From Paludibacter sp. 47-17 (GTDB lineage: Bacteria; Bacteroidota; Bacteroidia; Bacteroidales; Paludibacteraceae), in contig MKVT01000034.1 of NCBI GenBank assembly GCA_001898935.1, positions 62,001 through 126,000 of the forward strand: a DNA stretch of 64,000 bases, written 5' to 3'. Position 1 is the first letter of the stretch; every line of letters begins with the position of its first letter. Below are positions 25,640-34,568 of this stretch, in pieces. A program made the position numbers and the translations under genes. Below the pieces are notes generated by a model. The model saw nothing but the letters and a program-made list of their open reading frames with translations, ran no database searches and had not been told where the DNA came from.

Positions 25640-27463
25640 ATGATCCCGAAAGAGTACCGGCTGACCGATTTTCTGCCCACAACAAAAAAAGAACTTGAAT
25701 TACGTGGATGGGACGAACTGGATGTGATCCTCTTTTCGGGTGATGCCTATATCGATCATCCGTCGTTTGGAGCCGCTGTTATCGGCCGGATGATGGAAGC
25801 ACAGGGCCTGAAAGTGGCCATCGTGCCGCAACCCAACTGGCAGGACGACCTGCGCGATTTTAAAAAACTGGGACGCCCCCGTCTGTTTTTTGCCGTTACG
25901 GCCGGTAATATGGATTCGATGGTGAACCATTATACAGCCAACAAACGCCTCCGTTCCGACGATGCTTATTCTCCCGATGGCAAACCGCATTTTCGCCCCG
26001 ATTATGCTTCGGTGGTGTACTGCAATACGCTGAAAAAGCTATTCCCCGATGTCCCTATCTTATTGGGAGGTATCGAGGCTTCTCTGCGCCGCTTCACCCA
26101 TTACGATTACTGGTCGGACAAGCTGATGCCCGGTATTCTCTTCAGTACCAAAGCCGATTTGCTGGTATACGGGATGGGTGAGAAGCCCTTGCTGGCAATT
26201 CTGGAGGAATTGAAAAAGGGGAAGTCCTTGCGTGATCTGCAACATATTCCTCAAACTTCGTATCTTGCAAAAGAAATTCCGGAACATCCGAAATGGAAAA
26301 CGAAAACACTGGTCGATCACGAGACTTGCCTGGTCGATAAAAAGCTCTATTCGTCCAATTTTAAGCACATCGAAATCGAATCGAATCGATACAATGCCGA
26401 CCGGCTGGTGCAAAAAACCGGCGAAAAATACATCGTGGTGAATCCGCCTTTTCAACCGCTTTCGCAGGGCGAACTCGATGCTTCGTTCGATTTGCCCTAT
26501 ACCCGGCTGCCTCACCCGAAATACAAGGGAAAAAAGATCCCGGCCTACGAAATGATTAAGTTTTCGGTCAATCTGCACCGGGGATGTTTCGGCGGATGCG
26601 CCTTCTGTACGATTTCGGCTCATCAGGGAAAGTTTATTGTTTCACGTTCCAAGGAATCTATTCTGAACGAAGTCAAGCAAATTACGACTATGCCCGATTT
26701 TAAGGGCTATCTGAGCGATCTGGGCGGGCCGTCGGCCAATATGTACGAAATGCGCGGTAAAGATATGGAGATCTGCAAACTTTGCCGCAAACCGTCGTGT
26801 ATCTTTCCCAAGGTATGTTTTAATTTGAATACCGATCATTCGCCGCTTACCGATATCTATCGTTCGGTGGATAAAATCCCGGGTATTAAAAAATCGTTCG
26901 TCGGGAGCGGAATCCGTTACGACATCATGCTGACCGATACCAAGGATGAAAAATCGAACCGCTCGCACGAGGAATATACCCGCGAACTGATTACCAAACA
27001 CGTTTCAGGACGGTTGAAAATCGCTCCGGAACATACTTCGGATAATGTATTGAAAGTAATGCGAAAACCTTCGTTCGATTATTTCTATAAATTCAAGGAG
27101 ATGTTCGATCGGCTCAACCGCGAGACCGGCAAGAATCAACAACTGATTCCGTATTTTATTTCGAGTCACCCCAATTGTGGTCCCGAGGACATGGCCGATC
27201 TGGCTATCCGGACCAAGAATCTCGATTTTAAGCTCGAACAGGTGCAGGACTTTACGCCTACCCCTATGACCGTAGCTACCGAAATTTACTATTCGGGTTA
27301 TCATCCCTATACCCTGGAACCAATGTATACGCCCCGTACCAAACAGGAAAAACTCGAACAACGGCAGTTTTTTTTCTGGTATAAACCCGAATATAAAAAA
27401 GATATCTACCGAACCTTGCAAAAAATAAACCGGCCCGATTTAATTCAAAAATTGCTGAAATAA
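25640..27463 (+). CDS. YgiQ-family radical SAM protein
   Basis: 607 residues with an N-terminal B12-binding-like domain (DVILFSGDAYIDHPSFGAA) and a radical SAM core. The iron-sulfur cysteines are C316-x3-C320-x2-C323 within LHRGCFGGCAFCTISAHQG, the CX3CX2C pattern used by all radical SAM enzymes. YLSDLGGPSANMY and RLKIAPEHTSDNVLKVM are YgiQ marks. The protein is shorter at the C-terminus than the E. coli version (about 740), as in other Bacteroidetes. The reaction is unknown. It follows gmk by six bases. Long reading frames on the opposite strand here are shadows of this gene. Confidence 0.92.
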   Translation: MIPKEYRLTDFLPTTKKELELRGWDELDVILFSGDAYIDHPSFGAAVIGRMMEAQGLKVAIVPQPNWQDDLRDFKKLGRPRLFFAVTAGNMDSMVNHYTANKRLRSDDAYSPDGKPHFRPDYASVVYCNTLKKLFPDVPILLGGIEASLRRFTHYDYWSDKLMPGILFSTKADLLVYGMGEKPLLAILEELKKGKSLRDLQHIPQTSYLAKEIPEHPKWKTKTLVDHETCLVDKKLYSSNFKHIEIESNRYNADRLVQKTGEKYIVVNPPFQPLSQGELDASFDLPYTRLPHPKYKGKKIPAYEMIKFSVNLHRGCFGGCAFCTISAHQGKFIVSRSKESILNEVKQITTMPDFKGYLSDLGGPSANMYEMRGKDMEICKLCRKPSCIFPKVCFNLNTDHSPLTDIYRSVDKIPGIKKSFVGSGIRYDIMLTDTKDEKSNRSHEEYTRELITKHVSGRLKIAPEHTSDNVLKVMRKPSFDYFYKFKEMFDRLNRETGKNQQLIPYFISSHPNCGPEDMADLAIRTKNLDFKLEQVQDFTPTPMTVATEIYYSGYHPYTLEPMYTPRTKQEKLEQRQFFFWYKPEYKKDIYRTLQKINRPDLIQKLLK

Positions 27464-27602
27464 GTTGATAAATTGTTAGTTTGAATTCTATATTGCTGCC
27501 CGTTGATAAGTAATTTAACTTTAAAAGCTTACATTTTATAAGTTGGACAGGTGGATGAAATCATTTTTTACAAGTTGAAGCCAACATCCCGGCTCATTTT
27601 GT

Positions 27603-27610
27603 TATTTTTG
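27603..27610 (+). promoter_or_regulatory. -7 box TATTTTTG of ddh
   Basis: TATTTTTG followed by CAGTCC, 36 bases before the ddh ATG. Confidence 0.5.
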
Positions 27611-27646
27611 CAGTCCGAACAGGAAACAATAAAAACTAAAAGATAA

Positions 27647-28549
27647 ATGAAGAAAATTCGTGCTGCCATCGTTGGATATGGCAATATTGGTAAAGCCGTA
27701 CTCGAAGCTTTACAGTCGGCACCCGATTTTGAAGTGGCGGGTGTGGTTCGTCGTGCCGGTTCTATCGGAAATAATCCGCTCGAACTTACCGGCATTCCCG
27801 TTGTGGATGATATTAAAAAGCTGAACGACGTACAAGTTGCCCTACTATGTTCGCCTACGCGCAGCGTACCGGCCCAGGCCGCCGAAATCCTCGCCCTGGG
27901 AATCAATACGGTCGATAGCTACGATATCCATAGTTCCATCTGGGAACTCCGTCAGCAACTCGAACCCATTGCTCGGGCCAATAACTCGGTAGCAGTAGTT
28001 TCGGCAGGCTGGGATCCGGGTAGCGACTCTGTAGTGCGTGCCCTGCTCGAAGCCATGGCCCCTAAAGGGATCACCTATACCAACTTCGGCCCCGGAATGA
28101 GCATGGGGCATACCGTAGCCGTAAAATCCGTACCAGGCGTAAAAAAAGCATTATCCATGACCATTCCCACCGGTACCGGTATTCACCGCCGTATGGTTTA
28201 TATAGAAGTGGAAAAGGGGTACGATTTTGACGAAGTAGCCAATGCAATTAAAACAGACGCCTATTTCGTTCACGACGAAACCCATGTGAAACAAGTAGCC
28301 GATGTGGATAACCTCATCGATATGGGCCATGGTGTAAACCTGGTTCGCAAAGGAGTGTCGGGTACTACCTACAACCAGTTGTTCGAATTCAATATGAAAA
28401 TCAATAACCCCGCACTTACCGGTCAAATCCTGGTTTCCTGCGCCCGGGCTACCACAAAAGCCCGTCCGGGTGCTTATACCATGGTCGAAATTCCGGTGAT
28501 CGATATGTTGTTCGGCGAGAAAGAAGAGCTTATCAAACGGTTGGTATAA
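27647..28549 (+). CDS. ddh: meso-diaminopimelate dehydrogenase
   Basis: NADPH-dependent enzyme that converts tetrahydrodipicolinate plus ammonia to meso-diaminopimelate in one step for lysine and peptidoglycan. 300 residues. The Rossmann motif is VGYGNIGKAVLEAL near the N-terminus; SAGWDPGSDSVVRALLEAMAPKG and NFGPGMSMGHTVAVKSVPGVKKAL are diagnostic of the Ddh family. It stands alone with its own promoter and a strong hairpin behind it (28577-28636). A second route to diaminopimelate, dapL, is encoded 8 kb downstream. Confidence 0.95.
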   Translation: MKKIRAAIVGYGNIGKAVLEALQSAPDFEVAGVVRRAGSIGNNPLELTGIPVVDDIKKLNDVQVALLCSPTRSVPAQAAEILALGINTVDSYDIHSSIWELRQQLEPIARANNSVAVVSAGWDPGSDSVVRALLEAMAPKGITYTNFGPGMSMGHTVAVKSVPGVKKALSMTIPTGTGIHRRMVYIEVEKGYDFDEVANAIKTDAYFVHDETHVKQVADVDNLIDMGHGVNLVRKGVSGTTYNQLFEFNMKINNPALTGQILVSCARATTKARPGAYTMVEIPVIDMLFGEKEELIKRLV

Positions 28550-28576
28550 AAATCAGCAAAGTCTCATCACAACTTC

Positions 28577-28636
28577 AGCTATCTTATACGATTTACACGG
28601 TTATAAACCACATAAATCATATAAGATAGCTTTTTC
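28577..28636 (+). terminator. long nested hairpin terminator after ddh
   Basis: A perfect 12-base-pair stem (28577-28588 with 28620-28631, AGCTATCTTATA) encloses, after one mismatch, a second stem (28590-28595 with 28613-28618) and a third (GGTT/AACC at 28599-28602 and 28606-28609) closing a three-base loop. The outer stem runs into TTTTTC on the plus strand. It should end the ddh transcript; it is longer than other terminators here. Confidence 0.75.
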
Positions 28637-28654
28637 TTAACTGAATATCAGAAC

Positions 28655-29938
28655 TTATTCTTCCCATTTAGTTGTAGCTAATGCTTTGCGAAAATAATAA
28701 CCGGCACTCAGGTTGATTACAATGCCACTCAGAATGGTAGCAACAGCAGCTCCCATCAATCCCCAAAAATAAATCAATACCGGAAAACAAAATAGATTAA
28801 AGCTCAGAGTAATGAGCGATGTGTATCCGTTGTATTGAATCTTCCCGAGTCCAAACAATGCGCTGCTTCGCAACTGGACCAGACTCCTTATGCTCCAACC
28901 TGTTCCAAGAACATACAAATAGGGTACCGATGAAGCATATTTATCGTTGAAGAGCAGCTCTAAGACGAGGGGAACCAAGCCGGCAAATACAAGTAAACTC
29001 ACTGCAACCACCCCAAACAATAACCGGTTATAACGCCTGAATAAAGCAGTAAAACCAGCTCTGTTTTTACTTTTTTCCGAAAAATAAGGCAGGGTGATTT
29101 GTTGTACCGTGGAAGGAAAAATCCGTAATGCAATAGTCAATGTCAATGCAAAACTGTAATAACCAAGCTCGTGTAAATCCTTACTTAAAAACGACAGCAA
29201 CAATATATCGATATAGGCGGATGCTTCGGCTGCTATATTCGAAAATACGGACGAACGCGAATATTGCAGGTGATGCTTCAGTAAGTTAAGTTCCGGGGTT
29301 ACTAAATCGCGGCTGAATAATCCTCCCGACACCATCATAGCTACTACAATCATCAATAGAAAACTCAGATTGTAAGCTATATAATAGCCTTTAATACCCA
29401 TGTACCAGGTCAGGAGTATGATTCCACCTATCGACAGCAACTTGTTGATGATTGTCAGGATCGAAAATAGTCGGATGTTTTTTCCTGCCTGAAAATAGGC
29501 CATCAGAACCATAAACAGAGAGTTACTGATAAGAGGAAATAATCCCAGGGGAAGAAGTGCTTGAATTAACCGATCGCTTGAAAGTAAATTAAAGTTGTTG
29601 ATAATGATTAAAATAAGATATACAACGGTTGAACTCAACAAGGTAAAGAAAAAAGCAGTATTGAAATATCGCCTGTTCTCACCAGCCGACCTGCCTTCGG
29701 AACAAATTTTTAAAGTTGATGCATTAAGTCCCATTCCTGCTAAAATAGAGAAAATAGCCAGATAGGTTTGGATAATTTTTATGCGTGCTAAATCATCAGG
29801 TGCTAATATTCCGGCTACAAACAGCTGAGAGGCAAATGCTACCACTTGAATTAATACATTGGCCGATAGTAAATGAAAAAATCCCTTCACACGGAGCTGT
29901 TGCAAAAACTTTCCTATGTCATTCGAAGTCCATGTCAT
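28655..29938 (-). CDS. oligosaccharide flippase-family membrane protein (Wzx-like)
   Basis: 427 residues with about twelve hydrophobic segments, of the polysaccharide-biosynthesis (MATE/MOP) fold. These move lipid-linked sugars across the inner membrane. The N-terminal LLSANVLIQVVAFASQLFVAG and the middle SIAL-type segments (YYSFALTLTIALRIFPSTVQQ) are typical of the family. The start codon overlaps the stop of the asparagine-synthase-like gene by four bases. It is the last gene of a five-gene cassette on this strand, matching its role of exporting the finished unit. Confidence 0.86.
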   Translation of the reverse strand: MTWTSNDIGKFLQQLRVKGFFHLLSANVLIQVVAFASQLFVAGILAPDDLARIKIIQTYLAIFSILAGMGLNASTLKICSEGRSAGENRRYFNTAFFFTLLSSTVVYLILIIINNFNLLSSDRLIQALLPLGLFPLISNSLFMVLMAYFQAGKNIRLFSILTIINKLLSIGGIILLTWYMGIKGYYIAYNLSFLLMIVVAMMVSGGLFSRDLVTPELNLLKHHLQYSRSSVFSNIAAEASAYIDILLLSFLSKDLHELGYYSFALTLTIALRIFPSTVQQITLPYFSEKSKNRAGFTALFRRYNRLLFGVVAVSLLVFAGLVPLVLELLFNDKYASSVPYLYVLGTGWSIRSLVQLRSSALFGLGKIQYNGYTSLITLSFNLFCFPVLIYFWGLMGAAVATILSGIVINLSAGYYFRKALATTKWEE

Positions 29939-31641
29939 GGAAATAAACTTTTAAATGCCGCCAGAACTGTTAATACCTGTGCCTTCGAGGTGAAGTCGCG
30001 TTGACTGTACAATAGGTTGAGCTGCTTTTGTAAGTGACTGTCAATAACGGAATGTGCGTAATGATCGTAATAGTAAGTATCCAATACTTTTCGTACTTTT
30101 TCCGAATTCTCGTACCAACTTTGTTCGGGAGTCATACTGTTTTTCCACATCGTAACTACAGGTAATCGCTTAATTACCGCTCTTTTAAAACGGTACAACC
30201 TTCGCATTACGTCGTTATTAGTAGGCTTTCCGCCTATGTTTTCCCAACAGAAAGCAGCTTCCTGAGGATGTTTCTTTCTCATCCAGTCTATGTAAAGCCG
30301 TTCTTTATACATATACTCCCTGGGTATGCTGAGTGCCAGTTGTATGAAATCCGGATGCATGAAGGGAGATAAGCTTTCGCCCACCAGGTACAAATACTGA
30401 TAACCTGTGTTAATGCCCTGAAAGGCACGGTTATAAAATTTAAAGAGTTCTTCGGTGCAATAGCGTGATACAATAGTATTGAACAGTTGCTCTGACCGGT
30501 TACTTATGCGATTGGAATAAGCACCGGAGCTGCTTTTGGGAAGAGTATCGAACGGTGCGCTCAGGTAACTACCCATAATCGCATCACCTAACATGCCGGT
30601 ATGTACGATTCCGCTGTTGAGGAGTCGAAGCTGCCGAAGTGCCTGAAATACATGGCTGGCCCCGCTGTACAACGTCATTCCGTCGTTGACCCGCACTACA
30701 TCATCGATAGCTGTCAAACTCTCGGCCGATAATTCAACAGTCGAAAGCCGGAGTTGATAATGCCGGGCAATTTGCCGTGCTATCACTTCATCTGCATATC
30801 CTTTATGTGAAAAATTGATCAATTCCTGTTGATAACCTGCTTTATGGGCAACCAAAGTAGTCATGCGCGAATCCAATCCTCCGCTAAGAGTAGCTAGTGA
30901 TGTATAACCGTAAGCCTCATCCAGTGCGTATTCTTCATGTACCGCCTGTTGAAACTGTTGCTCCAATTGCTCTATAAATTGTTCTTTACTGCATTGTTTA
31001 CGTTCAATTGTACCTAACTCAAAATACCGGTCTAGCTGCAAGCGCTCTTTATTGGCGTGAAGCAGCTGACCTGCGGTTAATTGTCTTATTTGAGTTACAA
31101 AGGTATAGTCCTCGAGCATAAATCCATAGCTGAGCAACATTTCTACAGCATCATAATCTGGAGCCAGCGTTATTCCAAGGGAACGAAGAGTAGTTGTAAG
31201 TACTTTTAAATCAGTGGCTACAACTGTGTAGCTATCACTTCGGAAATAATAGACCTTTTGTGTGCCTGTATGATTGTTGAATGCGGTGAGCTTTTGCGTT
31301 GCATGATCGTAATAGACGCCTGCAAAATTACCGTGCAACTCCTGTAATGATCTGGTTTTAATCAATTTATAGATTAATCTGCCGGCAGTACTACAGTGAT
31401 GTTTTTTATACAACACTTCGACATTGGTAATCAGACCTTCTGTTATCAATAATCCCGCTTCCGTTTCCTCAAAAAATTTATGCCGATGAAACCGATCGGA
31501 CGTAAATTGTCCGGCCATCACCCCCGGACGAACGTACTTTTTGCTGCGATGCTCCTGCTGAAAGTTAAACAAGGGCTTCCAGCAGTACTGTCCCGGAAGC
31601 GGGCTTCCATCGGTGCTCAGGGTGACTATAAATCCATTCAT
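29935..31641 (-). CDS. asparagine synthase-related protein lacking the glutaminase cysteine
   Basis: 568 residues. The N-terminal part (about 1-190) has the class II glutamine amidotransferase shape (LHGNFAGVYYDHATQKL, HTGTQKVYY) but residue 2 is asparagine (MNGFIV) instead of the catalytic cysteine, so glutamine hydrolysis is not expected. The C-terminal synthetase domain has the intact ATP pyrophosphatase loop SGGLDS (253-258, LSGGLDSRMTTL). Similar relatives form amides using free ammonia or another amine. Located inside a sugar-assembly cassette, it may amidate or conjugate a carboxylated glycan unit; this is inference. A homologue role is known from EPS loci containing amidotransferase-like genes. 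Confidence 0.85.
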   Translation of the reverse strand: MNGFIVTLSTDGSPLPGQYCWKPLFNFQQEHRSKKYVRPGVMAGQFTSDRFHRHKFFEETEAGLLITEGLITNVEVLYKKHHCSTAGRLIYKLIKTRSLQELHGNFAGVYYDHATQKLTAFNNHTGTQKVYYFRSDSYTVVATDLKVLTTTLRSLGITLAPDYDAVEMLLSYGFMLEDYTFVTQIRQLTAGQLLHANKERLQLDRYFELGTIERKQCSKEQFIEQLEQQFQQAVHEEYALDEAYGYTSLATLSGGLDSRMTTLVAHKAGYQQELINFSHKGYADEVIARQIARHYQLRLSTVELSAESLTAIDDVVRVNDGMTLYSGASHVFQALRQLRLLNSGIVHTGMLGDAIMGSYLSAPFDTLPKSSSGAYSNRISNRSEQLFNTIVSRYCTEELFKFYNRAFQGINTGYQYLYLVGESLSPFMHPDFIQLALSIPREYMYKERLYIDWMRKKHPQEAAFCWENIGGKPTNNDVMRRLYRFKRAVIKRLPVVTMWKNSMTPEQSWYENSEKVRKVLDTYYYDHYAHSVIDSHLQKQLNLLYSQRDFTSKAQVLTVLAAFKSLFP

Positions 31642-31646
31642 CGGTG

Positions 31647-32381
31647 CTAAAAATGAGTAACTACTATCAGGGTTGCAAAATATTTCGCGGTAAATCGACG
31701 GGTAATACCAAGCATTTTTTTTAAACGATTAGCAATTTTCATCGGAAAAGGCAGTGCTACCCGGTCGGCAAAATAAAGTTCCTGCAACGTAAAACCGCTT
31801 TTATAAATTACTCTTCCCAGAGTGTAGGGAGTGAAATGATAAATATGATCAGAATTAATATCTTCTGTGTTGCTATTTATATCATTCATCAACAATAGGT
31901 TGAAGCTATTTGGAATAGTGATTACCAATTCTGTGGCCCGGGATTGAAGCTGTTTTTTTAAGGCTTGCAAAAATCCAACAGGGTTATCGACATGCTCCAG
32001 GATTTCACCCATCACTACTACATCCCATTGCCGTTCGCGAAGTGCCTCGGGCAATTCATGAGTAATGTCGGCATAATGTACATCACTCAGTTTGAGCTCC
32101 TGGGTTATGTAATTCACTGCATCGGCATTGATGTCAACCCCGGTACATTCGCTCGCTACCTCGCACAACAACGAATGCAACCACCTGCCTTGTTCCATTT
32201 TTTGTTTTATCAGAGGCAAATGATCGGCACATCCTATGTGTAAAATCCGCTTACCATTACATATCTGAAGTAATAATTCAATACGATTCTGCTCAGTATA
32301 CTTTCCGCTGTATGGAATTTTAAGTGCATTTGAAAATCGTTCGCCGCGGATATAAGATTGAATTTCGGGACTGAATATCAT
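31647..32381 (-). CDS. class I SAM-dependent methyltransferase
   Basis: 244 residues. GKRILHIGCADHLPLIKQK holds motif I (a variant of the usual G-x-G-x-G, here HIGCADH). GVDINADAVNYI is motif post-I with the acidic residue that holds the SAM ribose, and WDVVVMGEILEHVDNPVGFL is the motif II/III block common in sugar and lipid methyltransferases. The substrate is unknown. The start overlaps the end of the glycosyltransferase gene by four bases and the next gene follows after five, so it belongs to the same cassette. Likely methylates a sugar or its precursor; that is inferred from position. Confidence 0.87.
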   Translation of the reverse strand: MIFSPEIQSYIRGERFSNALKIPYSGKYTEQNRIELLLQICNGKRILHIGCADHLPLIKQKMEQGRWLHSLLCEVASECTGVDINADAVNYITQELKLSDVHYADITHELPEALRERQWDVVVMGEILEHVDNPVGFLQALKKQLQSRATELVITIPNSFNLLLMNDINSNTEDINSDHIYHFTPYTLGRVIYKSGFTLQELYFADRVALPFPMKIANRLKKMLGITRRFTAKYFATLIVVTHF

Positions 32382-33544
32382 GATAATACATTTTTATAAA
32401 TATTAAACAGAGTTTCTCCAACGCTGGCATAGGAATATTTCTCGCGTGCCCGTTCCTGAATGATCGATGAAGGGTAGTTTTCAAAACTGTCGAGCATTGT
32501 ATGAAGCGCCTTTCTCAAGGCGGGTTCATCACCCGCATCCACCAATAACCCATTCGAATCATCCACCATTTCAGGGATCCCTCCTACACGGGTTGCGACT
32601 ACCGGCTTACCGCAGGCCAAGCTCTCACTGATCACCACCGGTGCATTTTCGTTGTTCGAAAACAACACTGTAAAATCAGCTGCGTGCAGTAGTTGTGCAA
32701 TTTCCACAGGCGATAATTCACCTGTAAAATCAAGTTTAGAAGAAATTGACAGTGAGTCGGCAAGCGATTTTATCTTATCAAAATCTTTACCTGTACCGGC
32801 AAGGGTCAGCCTGAAGTCGGACCTTTCGTCGCATAGCCTTGCAAAAACCCTGAGCATGCCCGATATATTTTTAGGTTCGTCATCAAAACATGAAATATGC
32901 AAAATATGCTTCAGATTCGTTGAATCGGACTTAGATTGTATCGATTCGAAAAAAAAATCATCAACTACATTATTTAAAATCACAGTATTCTTGTTTCTGA
33001 TCTTATGCTGCCCCATGGCTTCCGATAAGCTGGTACTCACCGGCATCAGTGCCGATGAATGATTCACAACCTTTCGTGTACACCACTTACGCAACCAGCC
33101 GTGAAATGAATTCCGGGAAGGGAGATAGCGCGACCAATGCTCCGTGATCACATAGGGTATACCACGGGTCAGCTTCAGGTATAATGCGGGCAAGGCCGTA
33201 CGTGTAAGGACATTTACATGCACGATATGGGGCCGTCCGTAACGCGAAAATACTTTCCTGATTCCCACCAGGTAGGCTGCAATAAACTGCAAAGGCTTCC
33301 AAAACAACCGGACTATTCCTTTTCCCGCAGGATAGTAAACATAAACCTCATGAACGGCATTGTAATTCTCAAACCTGACTTCCCGCTTGGTAATCCGCGC
33401 GTCGGCATGCACATACAACACCGTCACCTTGCAAAACCGGCTCACTGCATCGGCATGCTTACGTACGAACAGTCCCGACATGGCATCGTCGCGATTGGGA
33501 TACCAGGCCGATAAAAATAAACTATGGATACGTTGATTCGGCAT
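32378..33544 (-). CDS. glycosyltransferase, family 4
   Basis: 388 residues, GT-B fold retaining glycosyltransferase. The N-terminal acceptor domain contains FVRKHADAVSRF and PHIVHVNVLTRTALPALYL. The C-terminal nucleotide-sugar domain has the E-x7-E element E-N-A-P-V-V-I-S-E followed by SLACGKPVVATRVGGIPEMV, diagnostic of GT4. It should add one sugar to a lipid-linked acceptor on the cytoplasmic face; donor and acceptor are unknown. It is the only glycosyltransferase in the cassette, so the assembled unit is either small or completed by enzymes encoded elsewhere. Confidence 0.92.
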   Translation of the reverse strand: MPNQRIHSLFLSAWYPNRDDAMSGLFVRKHADAVSRFCKVTVLYVHADARITKREVRFENYNAVHEVYVYYPAGKGIVRLFWKPLQFIAAYLVGIRKVFSRYGRPHIVHVNVLTRTALPALYLKLTRGIPYVITEHWSRYLPSRNSFHGWLRKWCTRKVVNHSSALMPVSTSLSEAMGQHKIRNKNTVILNNVVDDFFFESIQSKSDSTNLKHILHISCFDDEPKNISGMLRVFARLCDERSDFRLTLAGTGKDFDKIKSLADSLSISSKLDFTGELSPVEIAQLLHAADFTVLFSNNENAPVVISESLACGKPVVATRVGGIPEMVDDSNGLLVDAGDEPALRKALHTMLDSFENYPSSIIQERAREKYSYASVGETLFNIYKNVLS

Positions 33545-33550
33545 CTTGTT

Positions 33551-34429
33551 CTATATTTTTCCTATTAAAAACGAGGGACGTAGTTGTTTCAGTACCCGGT
33601 AAGGCTGTTCGATGGCGCCAAAGCCACGGTAAAAGCGGGCGATGCCCTCGATCATCGAACCTTCGAAGTCGAACCAACCGGCCTTGGTTGCATAGAGCTT
33701 CAATAGTTCGTCGACCAGCATAAACATGGCTGAATTTTGTTTTCCCTGTTCCGACGAGGCTGGAAATAAATAGCTGATCCGGCCGTTGAAATTGCCGAAT
33801 GCCAAAACGGCATCAACGCTGTCATACGGCGAAATCAAACCACAACAATGGATATACCCTCGATCGAAACCTGCCTTTATCACTTTACTGATCAAAAGTT
33901 GATTCACCTTTTTATCGCGGTGATCGATGGTCTGATAACACTTTATGAACGCGTCAAAGCTAAGATCGGAGAATCTGTACCCTTTACTGCCGGCTTTTAT
34001 TATATTGCGAAGCGTATTTTTTGAATAGGCGCTTTGCAGTTGCTCGTAAGGCTTATCCAATGCCAGTACCAAATTCGTCATCTGAATGCCTTCCTGAGTT
34101 GTATTGGCATAATTCAAATTAATTTCGTAACTGTAGGAAGGGAGCTTATTGATGAATTTGTGAAGAATCGACTCTGTTATCCTGTTGCTTGAAAATAATC
34201 CAAGTTGCTGTGCCAGAAAAGGTTGTACAAGATAAGGTAATTTGTACTTATGCTTGACGGTGATCGGAAACAGATACTCGTAATCGTTTGCAATTAATGC
34301 GTCCCACTTGGGAGCTATGCAATCGAGGTACCACGAACAGGCATACAGAAGCCCATTATCGGCCGACAAGATAGCCTCATCCCACTTTTTCTTGTCAATC
34401 GACGAATGATCCATATACTCGATTTGCAT
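33551..34429 (-). CDS. FemAB/GNAT-like acyl- or aminoacyl-transferase family protein
   Basis: 292 residues from the start at 34429. The start is fixed by a TAnnTTTG box (34455-34462) that lies inside any longer frame. The C-terminal half has a GNAT/FemAB-type layout: LRNIIKAGSKGYRFSDL, then GRISYLFPASSEQGKQNSAMFMLVDELLKLYATK and GWFDFEGSMIEGIARFYRGFGA, with F-K-x-x-F/G-A-like end as in FemAB proteins that attach amino acids or acyl groups to peptidoglycan or glycans. Substrate unknown. First gene of the glycan cassette. The family call is moderate because the fold is read from weak motifs. Confidence 0.65.
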   Translation of the reverse strand: MQIEYMDHSSIDKKKWDEAILSADNGLLYACSWYLDCIAPKWDALIANDYEYLFPITVKHKYKLPYLVQPFLAQQLGLFSSNRITESILHKFINKLPSYSYEINLNYANTTQEGIQMTNLVLALDKPYEQLQSAYSKNTLRNIIKAGSKGYRFSDLSFDAFIKCYQTIDHRDKKVNQLLISKVIKAGFDRGYIHCCGLISPYDSVDAVLAFGNFNGRISYLFPASSEQGKQNSAMFMLVDELLKLYATKAGWFDFEGSMIEGIARFYRGFGAIEQPYRVLKQLRPSFLIGKI

Positions 34430-34454
34430 ACACCTGCTCCGTTTGATTATACAA

Positions 34455-34462
34455 CAAAAGTA
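34455..34462 (-). promoter_or_regulatory. -7 box TACTTTTG of the glycan cassette
   Basis: Minus-strand TACTTTTG, 26 bases before the ATG at 34429. It is the only promoter seen for the five-gene unit and is divergent from the bactofilin promoter. Confidence 0.55.
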
Positions 34463-34524
34463 CATTATTTAGCCATAATTTCATAATTAAGAAAATTATT
34501 TTTTCATTTTTAAAAAAAAGGATG

Positions 34525-34532
34525 TAATTTTG
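34525..34532 (+). promoter_or_regulatory. -7 box TAATTTTG of the bactofilin gene
   Basis: TAATTTTG, 37 bases before the bactofilin ATG, matching TAnnTTTG. Confidence 0.5.
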
Positions 34533-34568
34533 AGGGCTGTTTCTACTAACTTGTAACAATTAAAAAAT

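Noticed and set aside
26060-26623. 187-residue frame opposite the YgiQ-type gene
   Set aside because: Shadow of the radical SAM gene; no domain or start signals.
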